In this document: one piece after another, positions 1-9,587 of the stretch | Position numbering within the stretch: the stretch's first letter is position 1 | How the letters are laid out: each line of letters begins with the position of its first letter | DNA from: Natronoflexus pectinivorans | GTDB lineage: Bacteria; Bacteroidota; Bacteroidia; Bacteroidales; Marinilabiliaceae | Length of the DNA stretch: 64,000 nt | Reading direction: 5' to 3' | Assembly: GCF_004345615.1 (NCBI RefSeq) | Contig: NZ_SLWK01000002.1 | Span: 1-64,000 of the forward strand | Program-made: the position numbers and the translations under genes | The notes under the pieces: generated by a model | What the model was told of the DNA's origin: nothing | The model's input: the letters and a program-made list of their open reading frames with translations, nothing else | Database searches by the model: none

Positions 1-113
<113 letters not shown>

Positions 114-140
114 ACTCTCTCCTTGACCTCCTGAAGGTTT

Positions 141-175
141 TGTTGTTTCGGGCAGAGCGAGAAATCTATATTTAT
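141..175. repeat. Dispersed GAGCGAGAAATCT-type intergenic repeat, copy 1
   Basis: The core AGAGCGAGAAATCTAT (near 153-168) resembles the spacer at 10937-10962 (TCATTTCGAGCGAAGAGAG followed by AAATCTAT). Both copies run on into an A/T-rich stretch containing ATTA and AGT elements. I infer a dispersed non-coding repeat. No transposase or target-site duplication is visible. Confidence 0.45.
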
Positions 176-360
176 TAGTCGGTCAATAGTGTAATTAAAG
201 ATTTACCTGGCAGGATTAGGAAGAAAGCTATCTTTGAAAAGAACTATCCTGTTGTAGAGTATTTGCTAATTCTGTATCTTTGATCTTTGCAGATTATGAC
301 GTATAACAAGGGAAATGTCATTCATGCAAAGTTGATAAGTCCCATAATTTAAACTTCAAT

Positions 361-1122
361 ATGAAAACACACTTAACCCTTCTATCTCTCTTAGGTCTGA
401 TTATTATTTCATCCGGATGCTCAACTTATCATTACGTGAGCTTTAACAGTGAACTTCCTCAGGAATTCAGAAATGACATGGTTTTGGATCTTGATTCTGT
501 CATTGTCAGGCATGTTTTTACAGAGGATAACCAGATTTTATTTGAGGTAAAAAATCAGTCCGGACAAATGATTTATGTTGATAAAACCCGCTCCTTTTTG
601 ATTTTTGGAGATGAAAGTTTTCCTATCTGGCAAGATTTGACACATACAAATATGTCGGGTACAATAACTGAATCCGGCCAATATTCAAACAGAAGTTTTA
701 TAAATGCTCATAGTGCTTCAATTCGCGATCTGGCAGTGGTCGCAATCCCACCGGGTACCCGAATTTCTGAAAGCGCCGGGGTGATACCAAATATCAATTA
801 TGATGAAAAATCTGAACATGATAAAGTAATCATTCCTGGAAAAGGAGTTGGGTTTAACGGGAAGGTATATAGATACAATGAGGATAATTCTCCATTGTCT
901 CTCAGGGTTTACCTGACTCTATATTTTGATCAGGAGATAGATTCCAGACTGATAATAGATGAGCGCTTTTGGGTTTCTGAAATTTTGACGACCGACATGG
1001 GGCCGGGTTATCGAAATGAAGCAATGATAAATAAGGTTATTCAGACAAATGATAGCGGTGATAAAACCGCCGGACTTTTTTTTATTGGAGCATTGTTTGT
1101 TGTGTTATTTGTAGCGATGTAA
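361..1122 (+). CDS. Putative lipoprotein of unknown function
   Basis: The product is 253 residues. A hydrophobic N-terminal segment ends in the lipobox ISSGC with Cys20 as the expected lipidated residue, so an outer-membrane or periplasmic lipoprotein is likely. The mature part is polar and looks beta-rich. The last ~16 residues are strongly hydrophobic (GLFFIGALFVVLFVAM), which is unusual for a lipoprotein and could be a second membrane anchor. I do not recognise a family. The ATG was chosen because it places the signal sequence correctly. The gene stands alone: the next gene is convergent and a hairpin terminator lies about 45 bp after the stop. Confidence 0.7.
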   Translation: MKTHLTLLSLLGLIIISSGCSTYHYVSFNSELPQEFRNDMVLDLDSVIVRHVFTEDNQILFEVKNQSGQMIYVDKTRSFLIFGDESFPIWQDLTHTNMSGTITESGQYSNRSFINAHSASIRDLAVVAIPPGTRISESAGVIPNINYDEKSEHDKVIIPGKGVGFNGKVYRYNEDNSPLSLRVYLTLYFDQEIDSRLIIDERFWVSEILTTDMGPGYRNEAMINKVIQTNDSGDKTAGLFFIGALFVVLFVAM

Positions 1123-1165
1123 GCTATGGCATTTAAATCATAAAGGGAGTGAGTTCAGATATCAT

Positions 1166-1205
1166 AAAAAAGTCCACAAAGGAGATTCCCCTTTGTGGAC
1201 TTTTG
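1166..1205. terminator. Bidirectional Rho-independent terminator
   Basis: An inverted repeat pairs AAAGTCCACAAAGG with CCTTTGTGGACTTT around a short loop, flanked by A-rich bases on the left and T-rich bases on the right. It lies between the convergent lipoprotein gene (ends 1122) and the membrane-protein gene (ends 1269), so it can serve both. Confidence 0.8.
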
Positions 1206-1268
1206 TGTTTTAATCAAATAGTAGGTGTTTTCTGCGTCTTGAATTAAAGAAAACCCCTAATTATATGT

Positions 1269-1844
1269 TCATCCTTCCTCAATATCCCCCGCAAGTTGGC
1301 CGTAAATACTGGCCATGGCACAAAGTGATATTGGAGTTAAAAGAATCAGGTAAATAATTGCCAATGGAGTCCATATCCAGCCTAATATAATGTATGGAAT
1401 TGCAAGGACGATCCAAACAAGAAAAATTGTCCATTTGTTGCCATGAGTAATTGTGTTGCTCAGTTTTAAAGCTTCGGTTGCACCTTTGCCTTTATCAACC
1501 ACTAATAAAGGAGCGAGACAATATGCTATTCCCATAACAATGCCGGGAATAATCATGAAAAGGGTCGCTATAAATATGATCAGCATGCCAAGACTTACCA
1601 CCAGGAAGTATTCCCCCATAAACTTGCGGTATTTGCCATCAAAAATCTCCAGCGGATTAATCATTTTTCCCTTACTGAGAGCAGCTGGCAAGGTTACCAT
1701 AGCAATGGTGGTTCCAACATTCAAATATGGAATCCAGATTGTCAGCATCCAAAGAAGATAACATGCAATCAGTGATAGAAAATTCTTCAGTCCATTCGTA
1801 AATGCGTAGCTGAGAACGTCACCAAATTCGAGTTTTTTTTCCAT
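1269..1844 (-). CDS. Polytopic inner-membrane protein, DUF975/YciC-like
   Basis: The product is 191 residues with about four to five hydrophobic segments, roughly residues 17-38, 77-110, 138-160 and 160-182. The central pattern (IPGIVMG, then a TM, then a basic KGKGATEALKLS stretch leading into another TM) resembles the DUF975/YciC and glycerophosphodiester-phosphodiesterase membrane-domain group, whose biochemical role is not settled. The last residues are acidic and probably cytoplasmic. The gene is monocistronic, convergent with the upstream lipoprotein and separated from the next minus-strand gene by about 70 bp. The family assignment rests on pattern only. Confidence 0.6.
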   Translation of the reverse strand: MEKKLEFGDVLSYAFTNGLKNFLSLIACYLLWMLTIWIPYLNVGTTIAMVTLPAALSKGKMINPLEIFDGKYRKFMGEYFLVVSLGMLIIFIATLFMIIPGIVMGIAYCLAPLLVVDKGKGATEALKLSNTITHGNKWTIFLVWIVLAIPYIILGWIWTPLAIIYLILLTPISLCAMASIYGQLAGDIEEG

Positions 1845-1916
1845 GATTTTACTGTTTAAGGTTTAATAAAACCCAATTTACAGAAACATTCTATTAATAA
1901 CCAAATGTTTGAGCAT

Positions 1917-4484
1917 CTATTCTATAAGAATCTTATGAGTAACTATTTTATGGTCAATCGGATTCCTGATCTGGAGCAGGTAGATTCCTGCGGATATTCC
2001 ACTCAATTCTAATTGATGATCGCCCTGATTAACACTTTTTCTTAACACTTCTTGTCCTGACATGTTTTTTAGGGTTAAAATGGAGTTTTCTTTTGTAATG
2101 TTTACATGTAGATAATCCTTTGCAGGGTTTGGGTATGGTTTTGAACCATAATTTAACTCCATTTGCTCTGTTGAGGTATATCCATCTATCAGGTTTCCTG
2201 AAACCAGGATGTTGTCAAATCTGTTGTTTCCTGCATCGCCTGTATTGTTTTCTCCGGTGAAGAGAATGCGAAACTGCAAATTGGCGTTATTCTCTGTTTC
2301 TGCATATGCCGACAGAGGGAATGAGTAAACATGATAGTCGGTTTCAATTTCATAACCCAGAGCAATTGGAACCCATGATGCACCCTGATCAACGGAATAA
2401 TGCAGGTTTTGCTGTGTTGGGCCATTGTTAGATCGGTGCACTTCAAATGTTAAATGTAAGTTGGTAAATCCCGATGAAGGTGCATCAATGATAAGCTCTC
2501 TGCTGATGGCCGGGTTTCTTACACGAAGCGCAGCTCCGGCATCTGCATCCATCTGAAGGTTGTACGCTGAGCCATTATCAAAAAAGTCCATATAGCCGTC
2601 GCCTGTTCCGGGATAGGTAATAATTCCCGGTTCGAAAGCAGAATAATCTGCTGTTATTTCTGTCAGAACACCGCCGGGCAGCTCATTAAAATGCCAATAA
2701 TGAATAATATTATCCCCCAATTCGGGTTCAAAAATGGCGGTGAGAGTAAGATCATTATCAGGCATGGTAAATGTAAACTCAGTATTGGTGGATACTTCGT
2801 TGTTCTCGTAATCTACCCATCGGATAAAGTTAAATCCGTATAATGGAAGAGCTTCTGCAACAACTTCTGCGCCTGCCTGAAATTCGCCCGTGCCAATAAC
2901 AGTTCCTCCACCGGGCATATTGTAAGTCAGTACCAAATTTCTTAGATAGCTATTTGCAATAATGTTTATACCCTGCGAGGCTTCAAGATCATCCGCATTT
3001 GCACGTATTTCAAATTCTTCTGCCACATCGTATAAAATACCTGATATGGTAGTGTTTTGCAGACCTTCAGGGATGTTACCGGTAATTGTTCCGGTTAACT
3101 CTCCATTGCCTGAAACCAGCTCCAGGGTGATCTCGGTATCTGCTTCAGCTGCTGAGGGTTTGCCATCTGCATTGTAAATGCCTACTTGCAAGCTAAATGG
3201 ATGATCAGCATATACCGGATTGTTTTCGTTTACTGATTCAATCTTTAATACTGTGGGGTTAGGATACAGGATTATTTCGCCGGAGAAAGCGACATTACGC
3301 AACCTCCAGTTTCCTTCGGGGCTGTATGGACTGCCACCGTCGTCAGCGTCACGTGCTCGATGGTAGGCTATATTTGCGCCAAAATCAATATCTGGTACAC
3401 CCGGGTTAAATGATCCCGGAGAGAATATTGAAACCATTCGGACTCCAAAATCGGGATTATCATTGGCTTCGGGTATTTCGCTCAGGTCTATCATAAATGG
3501 ATGGAAAATATCTCTGGGAGCTAATCCACCATCATTGTTTCCATAAGTCTGCCATGTAACACCCCCATCGGTGGTGTATTGAAACTGAACCCAACGGCTG
3601 GCAGTACCCGATGCTCTTTGTTCGAAATTAAGGATGATGTTTTCATAACCTTCAGTATTTACCATAAAGGAAGCGCCGGCTGTGCCTGATGCTGCTCCCT
3701 GAATGGGAAAGTTGTCAAATCGCCATCCGCTTTCCGAATCAATAGAAACCTCTGAGGTTTCTCCAATCAGCTGTGCCACACCTTCACCTTCGGATGGTTC
3801 TGTAGTTCCTTCAAAATCCCATCGAGCAAAAACCTGATGGTTGTCAGGAGTAATAAACTCTCCCGTGAAATTTACATCTCTCAGTCTCCAGTTGCCGTCA
3901 GGACTGTATTCGCTTCCTCCTTCATCACGTGCACGCTGATAGGCTGTATTGGCTTCAAACTGTTGATCAGGTTTCCCGGGGTTGAACTCCACAGGGCTGA
4001 AAATTGAAACTATACGCACTCCAAAATCGGGGTTGTTGTTGACCGCTTCAACTCCTGAAAAATCCATGGAGAATGGATAAAAAGTATCTCTGGGAAATAA
4101 CCCCCCATTATTATTTCCATAGACGTTCCATGAATTACCTCCATCTGTGGTATACTCAAATTGAGCCCATCTGCTGGCGGTTCCGGAAGAGCGGTGCGCA
4201 AATTCCATAATGATGTTCTGATACCCTTCAGTGCTGATCATAAATTGTGCACCGGCAGTACCTGAATTCTGATTTTGTTCAGGGAAGTTAATGAATCTCC
4301 AACCATTATCAGCTTCCACGGAATGTTGTTCTGTCCCGCCGATAAGGGAAGCAGAACCCTCCCCAATAACTGGTTCGGTAATTCCGTCAAATGTCCATCG
4401 GGTGATGGTTTGCCTTACATCGCTGTATGAGAAATGTAATGTCACAAACAGCAAAATGATCGTAATGGGTAAATTTCGTCTCAT
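1917..4484 (-). CDS. T9SS-exported multidomain protein with C-terminal sorting domain
   Basis: About 855 residues from the chosen start. The open frame extends upstream to a TTG at 4535, but the ATG at 4484 begins directly with a signal peptide (MRRNLPITIILLFVTLHFSYS) and avoids overlap with the upstream gene. Two tandem domains of about 190 residues follow. They share the motifs WxFxGxTEP, GTAGAxFM, SGTASRW, FEYTTDGG or FQYTTDGG, NPDFGVR and GNWRLR. Next come an Ig-like stretch, a divergent InlB B-repeat-like segment (GGGTVIGTGEF to TAIFEP) and a diverged third copy of the first domain type. The C-terminal ~75 residues (YPNPAKDYLHV, LKNMSGQEVL, LSGISAGIYLLQI) are a type A T9SS sorting domain, which predicts outer-membrane translocation and surface attachment or release. 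No catalytic motif is visible, so a carbohydrate-binding or adhesive role is only a guess. Confidence 0.8.
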   Translation of the reverse strand: MRRNLPITIILLFVTLHFSYSDVRQTITRWTFDGITEPVIGEGSASLIGGTEQHSVEADNGWRFINFPEQNQNSGTAGAQFMISTEGYQNIIMEFAHRSSGTASRWAQFEYTTDGGNSWNVYGNNNGGLFPRDTFYPFSMDFSGVEAVNNNPDFGVRIVSIFSPVEFNPGKPDQQFEANTAYQRARDEGGSEYSPDGNWRLRDVNFTGEFITPDNHQVFARWDFEGTTEPSEGEGVAQLIGETSEVSIDSESGWRFDNFPIQGAASGTAGASFMVNTEGYENIILNFEQRASGTASRWVQFQYTTDGGVTWQTYGNNDGGLAPRDIFHPFMIDLSEIPEANDNPDFGVRMVSIFSPGSFNPGVPDIDFGANIAYHRARDADDGGSPYSPEGNWRLRNVAFSGEIILYPNPTVLKIESVNENNPVYADHPFSLQVGIYNADGKPSAAEADTEITLELVSGNGELTGTITGNIPEGLQNTTISGILYDVAEEFEIRANADDLEASQGINIIANSYLRNLVLTYNMPGGGTVIGTGEFQAGAEVVAEALPLYGFNFIRWVDYENNEVSTNTEFTFTMPDNDLTLTAIFEPELGDNIIHYWHFNELPGGVLTEITADYSAFEPGIITYPGTGDGYMDFFDNGSAYNLQMDADAGAALRVRNPAISRELIIDAPSSGFTNLHLTFEVHRSNNGPTQQNLHYSVDQGASWVPIALGYEIETDYHVYSFPLSAYAETENNANLQFRILFTGENNTGDAGNNRFDNILVSGNLIDGYTSTEQMELNYGSKPYPNPAKDYLHVNITKENSILTLKNMSGQEVLRKSVNQGDHQLELSGISAGIYLLQIRNPIDHKIVTHKILIE

Positions 4485-4524
4485 AAAAATATACTTTTTT
4501 GTGTCTGAATTCATGAATGATTTA

Positions 4525-5436
4525 TTATTGAGCAAGGTTTACCCTATAAAGTAATCCTCTGCGATCTTCGTCACTCTCCTCGGAAATATAAAGTGAGCTC
4601 CCGTTTATAAAACCAATTCCCTCAACCTGCCCAACGCGTTCAATAAACCGGTAGTCGGTAACTTCACCCTGGAAAAATCTGGTGCCGGGGTAATTGGTAA
4701 ATGAAAGAAGATGTGAACGGGTCAATAAAATTACTTCTCCGGTTTCGAAATTGATATCTGCTCCTGTTACTCGTGAACGATTGTTTCTGTTGTCAATGTA
4801 TAGAGAATCCAGGAGTTTTGCTGTGTGACTTCCCGGTGAGGCGGGTACTCCATACATTTTGGTGTAGCCGGTTAGCGGTTCACTTCTATCTTTTGTAAAC
4901 ATGAAAATGGAGTCCGATTTCCATATGATGGCTTCAATGCAGAAGTTTCTGTTGCTTCTTGGTGGTGGAAACTCTTTCTGATCTTCAAGTGTAAAAGCAA
5001 TGGCATGAGCAAACGTAGAATTTCCGGTGGTTTTGTCGGGATGTGGAATGCGCCAAATTTTCAGGTCTTTACGATCGTTGTTGTTGTTGCCGGCATCATT
5101 GATGTATACATATCCATCCGGATCAATGGCAAGGTCTTCCCAGTCAATGTTGGTTGCATTGGAGATAACCAGTGTTCTTTGAAGCACTCCCGTTGAATCA
5201 ATTAAATAAAGTTCGTTGGGATTACTCGAGTCATTATGAGTCCAGATGTTATTGGGCGATGTGACGATAAGGCCTGAACTTTCAGGAACTTCCAAAGGAA
5301 GTTCTCCCATGGTTTCAACATGGACATGCTTTACAATAAATCCTGCATGACTTGTTGTTTTCTTATCGCATCCGCAAATAAAAAGGTATGTTGATAAAAG
5401 AACTGTACAGATTATAAATCTCATGGGACGCATCAT
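4525..5436 (-). CDS. Putative lipoprotein, beta-propeller-like
   Basis: The product is 303 residues. The N-terminal hydrophobic stretch ends at a lipobox (FICGC, Cys23). The body contains the motifs PESSGL, IWTHNDS, NELYLID, DWEDLA, DPDGYVYINDAGNN and ISEESDED. I associate this set with a Bacteroidota family of beta-propeller-like secreted proteins, in which blades carry short Asp/Asn-rich turns. No enzymatic residues can be assigned. It lies upstream of the T9SS cargo gene on the same strand with a gap of about 40 bp, so the two are probably co-transcribed and may act together at the surface. The function is unknown. Confidence 0.65.
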   Translation of the reverse strand: MMRPMRFIICTVLLSTYLFICGCDKKTTSHAGFIVKHVHVETMGELPLEVPESSGLIVTSPNNIWTHNDSSNPNELYLIDSTGVLQRTLVISNATNIDWEDLAIDPDGYVYINDAGNNNNDRKDLKIWRIPHPDKTTGNSTFAHAIAFTLEDQKEFPPPRSNRNFCIEAIIWKSDSIFMFTKDRSEPLTGYTKMYGVPASPGSHTAKLLDSLYIDNRNNRSRVTGADINFETGEVILLTRSHLLSFTNYPGTRFFQGEVTDYRFIERVGQVEGIGFINGSSLYISEESDEDRRGLLYRVNLAQ

Positions 5437-5902
5437 TATTTGGTTTCTTTTTTGATTGCTGAATCAAAAAAGGCATTTAAAGTTAAGAATATTATTCTGA
5501 ATGGTCAATTATTGTGGAGGCTTGTGGCCGGAATAGTAGGAAGTTAAAACTTCCTCAGCTCAAAGATAAGCTGTTAGTTAAAATGCTTTTTAAGGGAGAT
5601 TTAGGTCGTATTTAAACTTCAAATCATCACTAAAATATTCGAATAAGGATATCCTCGGAAACGAGTAGGTATTTCACATCTGGTTCGGGAAACATTTCAG
5701 TTTAAAATGCGTATAAAAATTCAGATATTTTTTGCATGGCTTTATTAATCAAGCCAAGCTGCCTGTTTAAAGGATGTGTACATCCTGTATTCCTTCCCAA
5801 AATTAGTTGGTAACGTGCATTCTTTTTGCTACTTCTGGTTGTATGTTAATCAGAGGGGCTGTTTTAATGCATAATTGTAATTGATAAAATCGGGATATTT
5901 AA
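5437..5902. other. Intergenic region between divergent genes
   Basis: This 466-bp AT-rich spacer lies between the minus-strand lipoprotein gene and the plus-strand PAS/GAF gene, so it must hold promoters for both. The only clear structure is a small dyad at 5771-5786 (AGGATGT, 2-bp spacer, ACATCCT), about 120 bp before the PAS/GAF start. It could be an operator. I see no convincing TAnnTTTG box and no coding signal. Confidence 0.5.
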
Positions 5903-8900
5903 ATGACGATATTAAGGAAATTGTTGCATGTACTAAAAGGGTTTAATTCTTTTTTGATGGGTTGTGGATCGGCTGGCACTGAGGCTAAGGAGCCTGTTGC
6001 ACGAGATGTCATTCCTTTGGAATTACATCCTGATTTCGGAAGTTTTATGGCTGCCAACGATTATGGAGTAATATGTCTTTCTGAATATTTTGAGATCATA
6101 AGTGTGAATACATCCGCTTTGAAAACTCTCCAATTGATTGATGGAGCAGATCTTTGCGGACAGGACTTTTGGAATTTACCTTTGGAGTTTTTCAACGAAG
6201 GAGAGGAACTTCTTTCAAAAGAACTAAATCCGATTTGGATTTCTCATCATGAAGAAGAAAATTCCACAACAGTGCTGAAAATCGTTAATTCAATAAAGAA
6301 TTATTCGAGCTGGTTTCAGGTTGAATGCAAGGTTCATTTTATAAATAGTAGAAGTAATGATGATTACCAGATTGTAATCGTCCTTAAAGACATTTCGGAT
6401 GAAAAGAAGCAGCATCTAAAAACCGCTTATAAGCTCAAAATGGAGATGTTGCTTTCTGATCTATCCAATCGATTTGCAAGTGTTAATCTTGATGAAGCAG
6501 ATTATGAAATAACTTACGCTCTTCAGGAGCTAGGTAAACTTACTGGTGTTGATCAAAGTTATCTTTTTCTTTATAACAAGCAGGGCACAAGTATTTCTTG
6601 TACACACGAATGGTGCAAATCAGGAGTAGATAGTCAAATTGAGAATCTTCAAGATTTACCAACTGAAGACTACCAGTGGTGGGATAGCATGCTGAATAAC
6701 GGCGAACCTGTTATAATTAACCAAACCGACGAATTTCCGGATGCTGCGTTGAGAGAGAAGCAGCTTGTGGAGGATCTTAATGTTGAATCACTATTGGCAG
6801 TTCCTGTTATTCATACAGGAAAAGTAGCAGGTTTTTTTGGTTTTGCAACAGTAAATAATAAAAGAAAATGGAATGACGGTGATCTGCGTTTACTCAAAAT
6901 TGCCGCCGGCAGTATTGCCGGAATGCTAAAAAACATTGATGTATTTCGAAAGTTGTTAACCAGTGAAAGAAAATTCAGAGGCATCATAGAAAATTCAGGG
7001 GTTGGAGTGTTGGTGATTGATACCAATGGTTTGTACAGATTTGCAAATCGTCAGATTTATGATCAATTAGAAATTGATAAAAATATTGAAGGTTTTTCGG
7101 TGTACGATGTGCTTCCTAGTCATACTGCTGAAGAGATTATGAAGGACATAAAATTTGTGCTCACCGGAAATGAGATATTATGTAAAGATTATGTTTTTAA
7201 TTATGGCGGTATTACGAGGTGGTATCAGACAACTATTCAGCCCTTGACAAATCCGGAAGATGGGCTGGAAGAAATCATTATGTATACTCAGGATATTTAT
7301 GAGAGAAAAGAGAATGAAGAGAGAATTGAAAGTCTGTATCGTATCAGCAAATTAATTCTGAACGGTTTTGATCATGAGCGAGATCTTTTTGCCAATGTTC
7401 TGGAGGTCATTCATAAACTTTTGCCTGCTAAATGTTCAGCTGTAGTTGAACTTGAAAAGACCGGCAAATATCATCCGGTAGCTGTATTTCCAGTTAACTG
7501 TACCGGACATGAAGGTGCTCGATACGATCTTGGCAGAAACCTGGATAAGTCGCAGATAGAAGGCGTAAAAAATCTGTTTGTTATAACCGATAAATATGAT
7601 GTGAGAGCCGTTTTGGGAATTAATGCTTTCCCTGAAGCCAAGAGTTTGCTGTTGATGCGATTAGAGTCCGAAAGTGACAGAGATCAGTACTTAATGATGG
7701 TTTCAGAGACTGTGGACTTTTTTAATGAGAAAAGAATCAACATGGTTAAAGAAATGACTCATCAACTAAATATTGGCCTACGACAGAAGCATCTCAACAA
7801 CCAAATAGTGAAATACAATCAAAACCTTGAGGTTTTGGTTGCCGAACGTACACGTGAAAAGCAAGAACTAAATAAACTAAATGAAACCATCATTGAAACC
7901 ACCCGCGCCATAGTAATCTCTTCATCAAACGAAGGCATAGTTACCAGTTTTAATCCCATGGCAGAAACTGTTTTAGGTTATCAGGCAATGGATGTAGTTG
8001 GTCGCATGTCTGTTCTGGAATTATTCGACCCCTCCCATATCAGGCAAGCGGTTGAGTTGGCAGTAGAAATGAGTGGGTCTGTATTTGAGTCGGATTTTAA
8101 GGCTCTCGTTTATCTGTCTGAAAAACTTCCGCCTGAAAATGTGGAGTTTGCATTTTATACAAAAAGCGGTAAATCTGTCCCTGTATTGTTATCCAGAAAA
8201 GTCATCAATAATGATGTGAATGTAAAGGAAGGATACCTCAATGTGGCAATGGATATCAGTCGTCTAAAGAAGGCCGAGCTTTCATCAAAGTTGTATTGGT
8301 CAGCTTTCGAGAAATTTGTCTACGCGTTGGTCATTGCTGACAAAGACGGAAAGATTGTATGGGCCAACAACAGCTATCTCGAACTCTCGGGGTATAATCA
8401 TGATGAAGTAGTTCAGAGAAAAGTAGGCGAACTACAGGGCAGCGGTATTCAGGATGAAGCTTTTTATAAGAAAATGTGGAATGAATTATCTTCCGGCAGA
8501 ACATGGAAAGGAGAGGTGTTTAATAAGCGGAAAGATGAAACCATTTATACTGAAGAACTAGCCATTTCTCCCATCAGCGATGATAACGGTAATATTATAA
8601 ACTACCTGGCCATTAAGATAGATGTTTCTGATCATAAGAAATTAACGGAGGAACTATCATCCGCAAATCAACAATTGAGCACTCTGATTAATAATTTGCC
8701 TTCGGTCATTGTCTTTGAGGATGTTCAACGACGTATCCAACTTGTTAACCAAACCTATTGCGATACTTTTGGTGGGGAGTATGATCCGCATCACTTTGTT
8801 GGGAAAGATTGTCAGATGTTAAGCGAAGCCTTTGCCGATTCAACCATTGATCCTGATGGCTTTTTAAATCGCATGGATGAGCTCATTAAAAACCTGGAAC

Positions 8901-9517
8901 CTGTTTTAAATGACCGTTTGCAATTGACCGATGGCAGGGTTTTTATTCGAAATTTCTTCCCGGTTTGGATCAACAACGAACTGTCCGGCTATTTATGGAG
9001 GCTTCAGGATATTACTCAGCAGAACCAGATTGAAAAGCATAGAATGATTCAAAGATTGATGGGTTATAAATTGGCAGCAACCATTCATCAGCAGGAAGCA
9101 CTTAAAATTATGGTAAACCATTTAGTTCAGATTTCCTCTACGGAGGGTGTTGGCATTTATTTACAAAAAGATGATGACGATGCCTCACTTTCTGTATCCA
9201 AAGGGTTTTCTGATCTGGTGAAAAAGCAGTTCCCTGTTTTTCATTTGTGGGTCAGTGCGTTGCACCTTGAAGTTATTAATAAACCATCTTATTACTTATC
9301 AAAAGAATTTTATAACCCTGAGGTGTTGAATAACGTAAACGTGAAAAAAATTGCCATTACTCCGCTCACGTTCGATAACACCGGAGTTAAGGGATATGTG
9401 GTTCACATATCATCTTCCGATGAAATGTGGGATTACAATTCAAAGTTAACTATGGAGGGTATGGTATCTCAGGTTGCTCCTGTTTTAAACCGGATTTGGA
9501 AACAAAATCCTGCATAA
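5903..9517 (+). CDS. Large PAS/GAF multisensor protein without recognisable output domain
   Basis: The product is 1204 residues, soluble, with no signal peptide or membrane span. Approximate domain order by eye: PAS (45-165, ending VLKDISDEKKQ), GAF (175-345), PAS (355-475, ending YTQDIYERKENEE), GAF-like (480-630), a coiled-coil linker (630-665), PAS (665-795), PAS (800-915, with GKIVWANNSYLELSGY and IDVSDHKK), PAS (925-1045, ending RLQDITQQNQ) and a terminal GAF-like domain (1055-1204). Such chains normally end in a HisKA/HATPase, GGDEF, EAL or PP2C module. Here I find no H-box, N-box, DxGxG or GGDEF motif, and the protein ends inside a GAF fold. It may be a signal-integrating scaffold, or it may have lost its kinase. 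Two secreted-protein genes follow within 70 and 28 bp, suggesting an operon. Confidence 0.8.
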   Translation: MTILRKLLHVLKGFNSFLMGCGSAGTEAKEPVARDVIPLELHPDFGSFMAANDYGVICLSEYFEIISVNTSALKTLQLIDGADLCGQDFWNLPLEFFNEGEELLSKELNPIWISHHEEENSTTVLKIVNSIKNYSSWFQVECKVHFINSRSNDDYQIVIVLKDISDEKKQHLKTAYKLKMEMLLSDLSNRFASVNLDEADYEITYALQELGKLTGVDQSYLFLYNKQGTSISCTHEWCKSGVDSQIENLQDLPTEDYQWWDSMLNNGEPVIINQTDEFPDAALREKQLVEDLNVESLLAVPVIHTGKVAGFFGFATVNNKRKWNDGDLRLLKIAAGSIAGMLKNIDVFRKLLTSERKFRGIIENSGVGVLVIDTNGLYRFANRQIYDQLEIDKNIEGFSVYDVLPSHTAEEIMKDIKFVLTGNEILCKDYVFNYGGITRWYQTTIQPLTNPEDGLEEIIMYTQDIYERKENEERIESLYRISKLILNGFDHERDLFANVLEVIHKLLPAKCSAVVELEKTGKYHPVAVFPVNCTGHEGARYDLGRNLDKSQIEGVKNLFVITDKYDVRAVLGINAFPEAKSLLLMRLESESDRDQYLMMVSETVDFFNEKRINMVKEMTHQLNIGLRQKHLNNQIVKYNQNLEVLVAERTREKQELNKLNETIIETTRAIVISSSNEGIVTSFNPMAETVLGYQAMDVVGRMSVLELFDPSHIRQAVELAVEMSGSVFESDFKALVYLSEKLPPENVEFAFYTKSGKSVPVLLSRKVINNDVNVKEGYLNVAMDISRLKKAELSSKLYWSAFEKFVYALVIADKDGKIVWANNSYLELSGYNHDEVVQRKVGELQGSGIQDEAFYKKMWNELSSGRTWKGEVFNKRKDETIYTEELAISPISDDNGNIINYLAIKIDVSDHKKLTEELSSANQQLSTLINNLPSVIVFEDVQRRIQLVNQTYCDTFGGEYDPHHFVGKDCQMLSEAFADSTIDPDGFLNRMDELIKNLEPVLNDRLQLTDGRVFIRNFFPVWINNELSGYLWRLQDITQQNQIEKHRMIQRLMGYKLAATIHQQEALKIMVNHLVQISSTEGVGIYLQKDDDDASLSVSKGFSDLVKKQFPVFHLWVSALHLEVINKPSYYLSKEFYNPEVLNNVNVKKIAITPLTFDNTGVKGYVVHISSSDEMWDYNSKLTMEGMVSQVAPVLNRIWKQNPA

Positions 9518-9587
9518 GCAGTATAACATAGTATTATAACCTCATTAACCCGATTGATTTAATTTGTTATCAGAAAATGAATAGAAT

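Noticed and set aside
4485-4535. N-terminal extension of the T9SS cargo from a TTG
   Set aside because: It would put 17 polar residues before the signal peptide and overlap the upstream gene; the ATG at 4484 is better.
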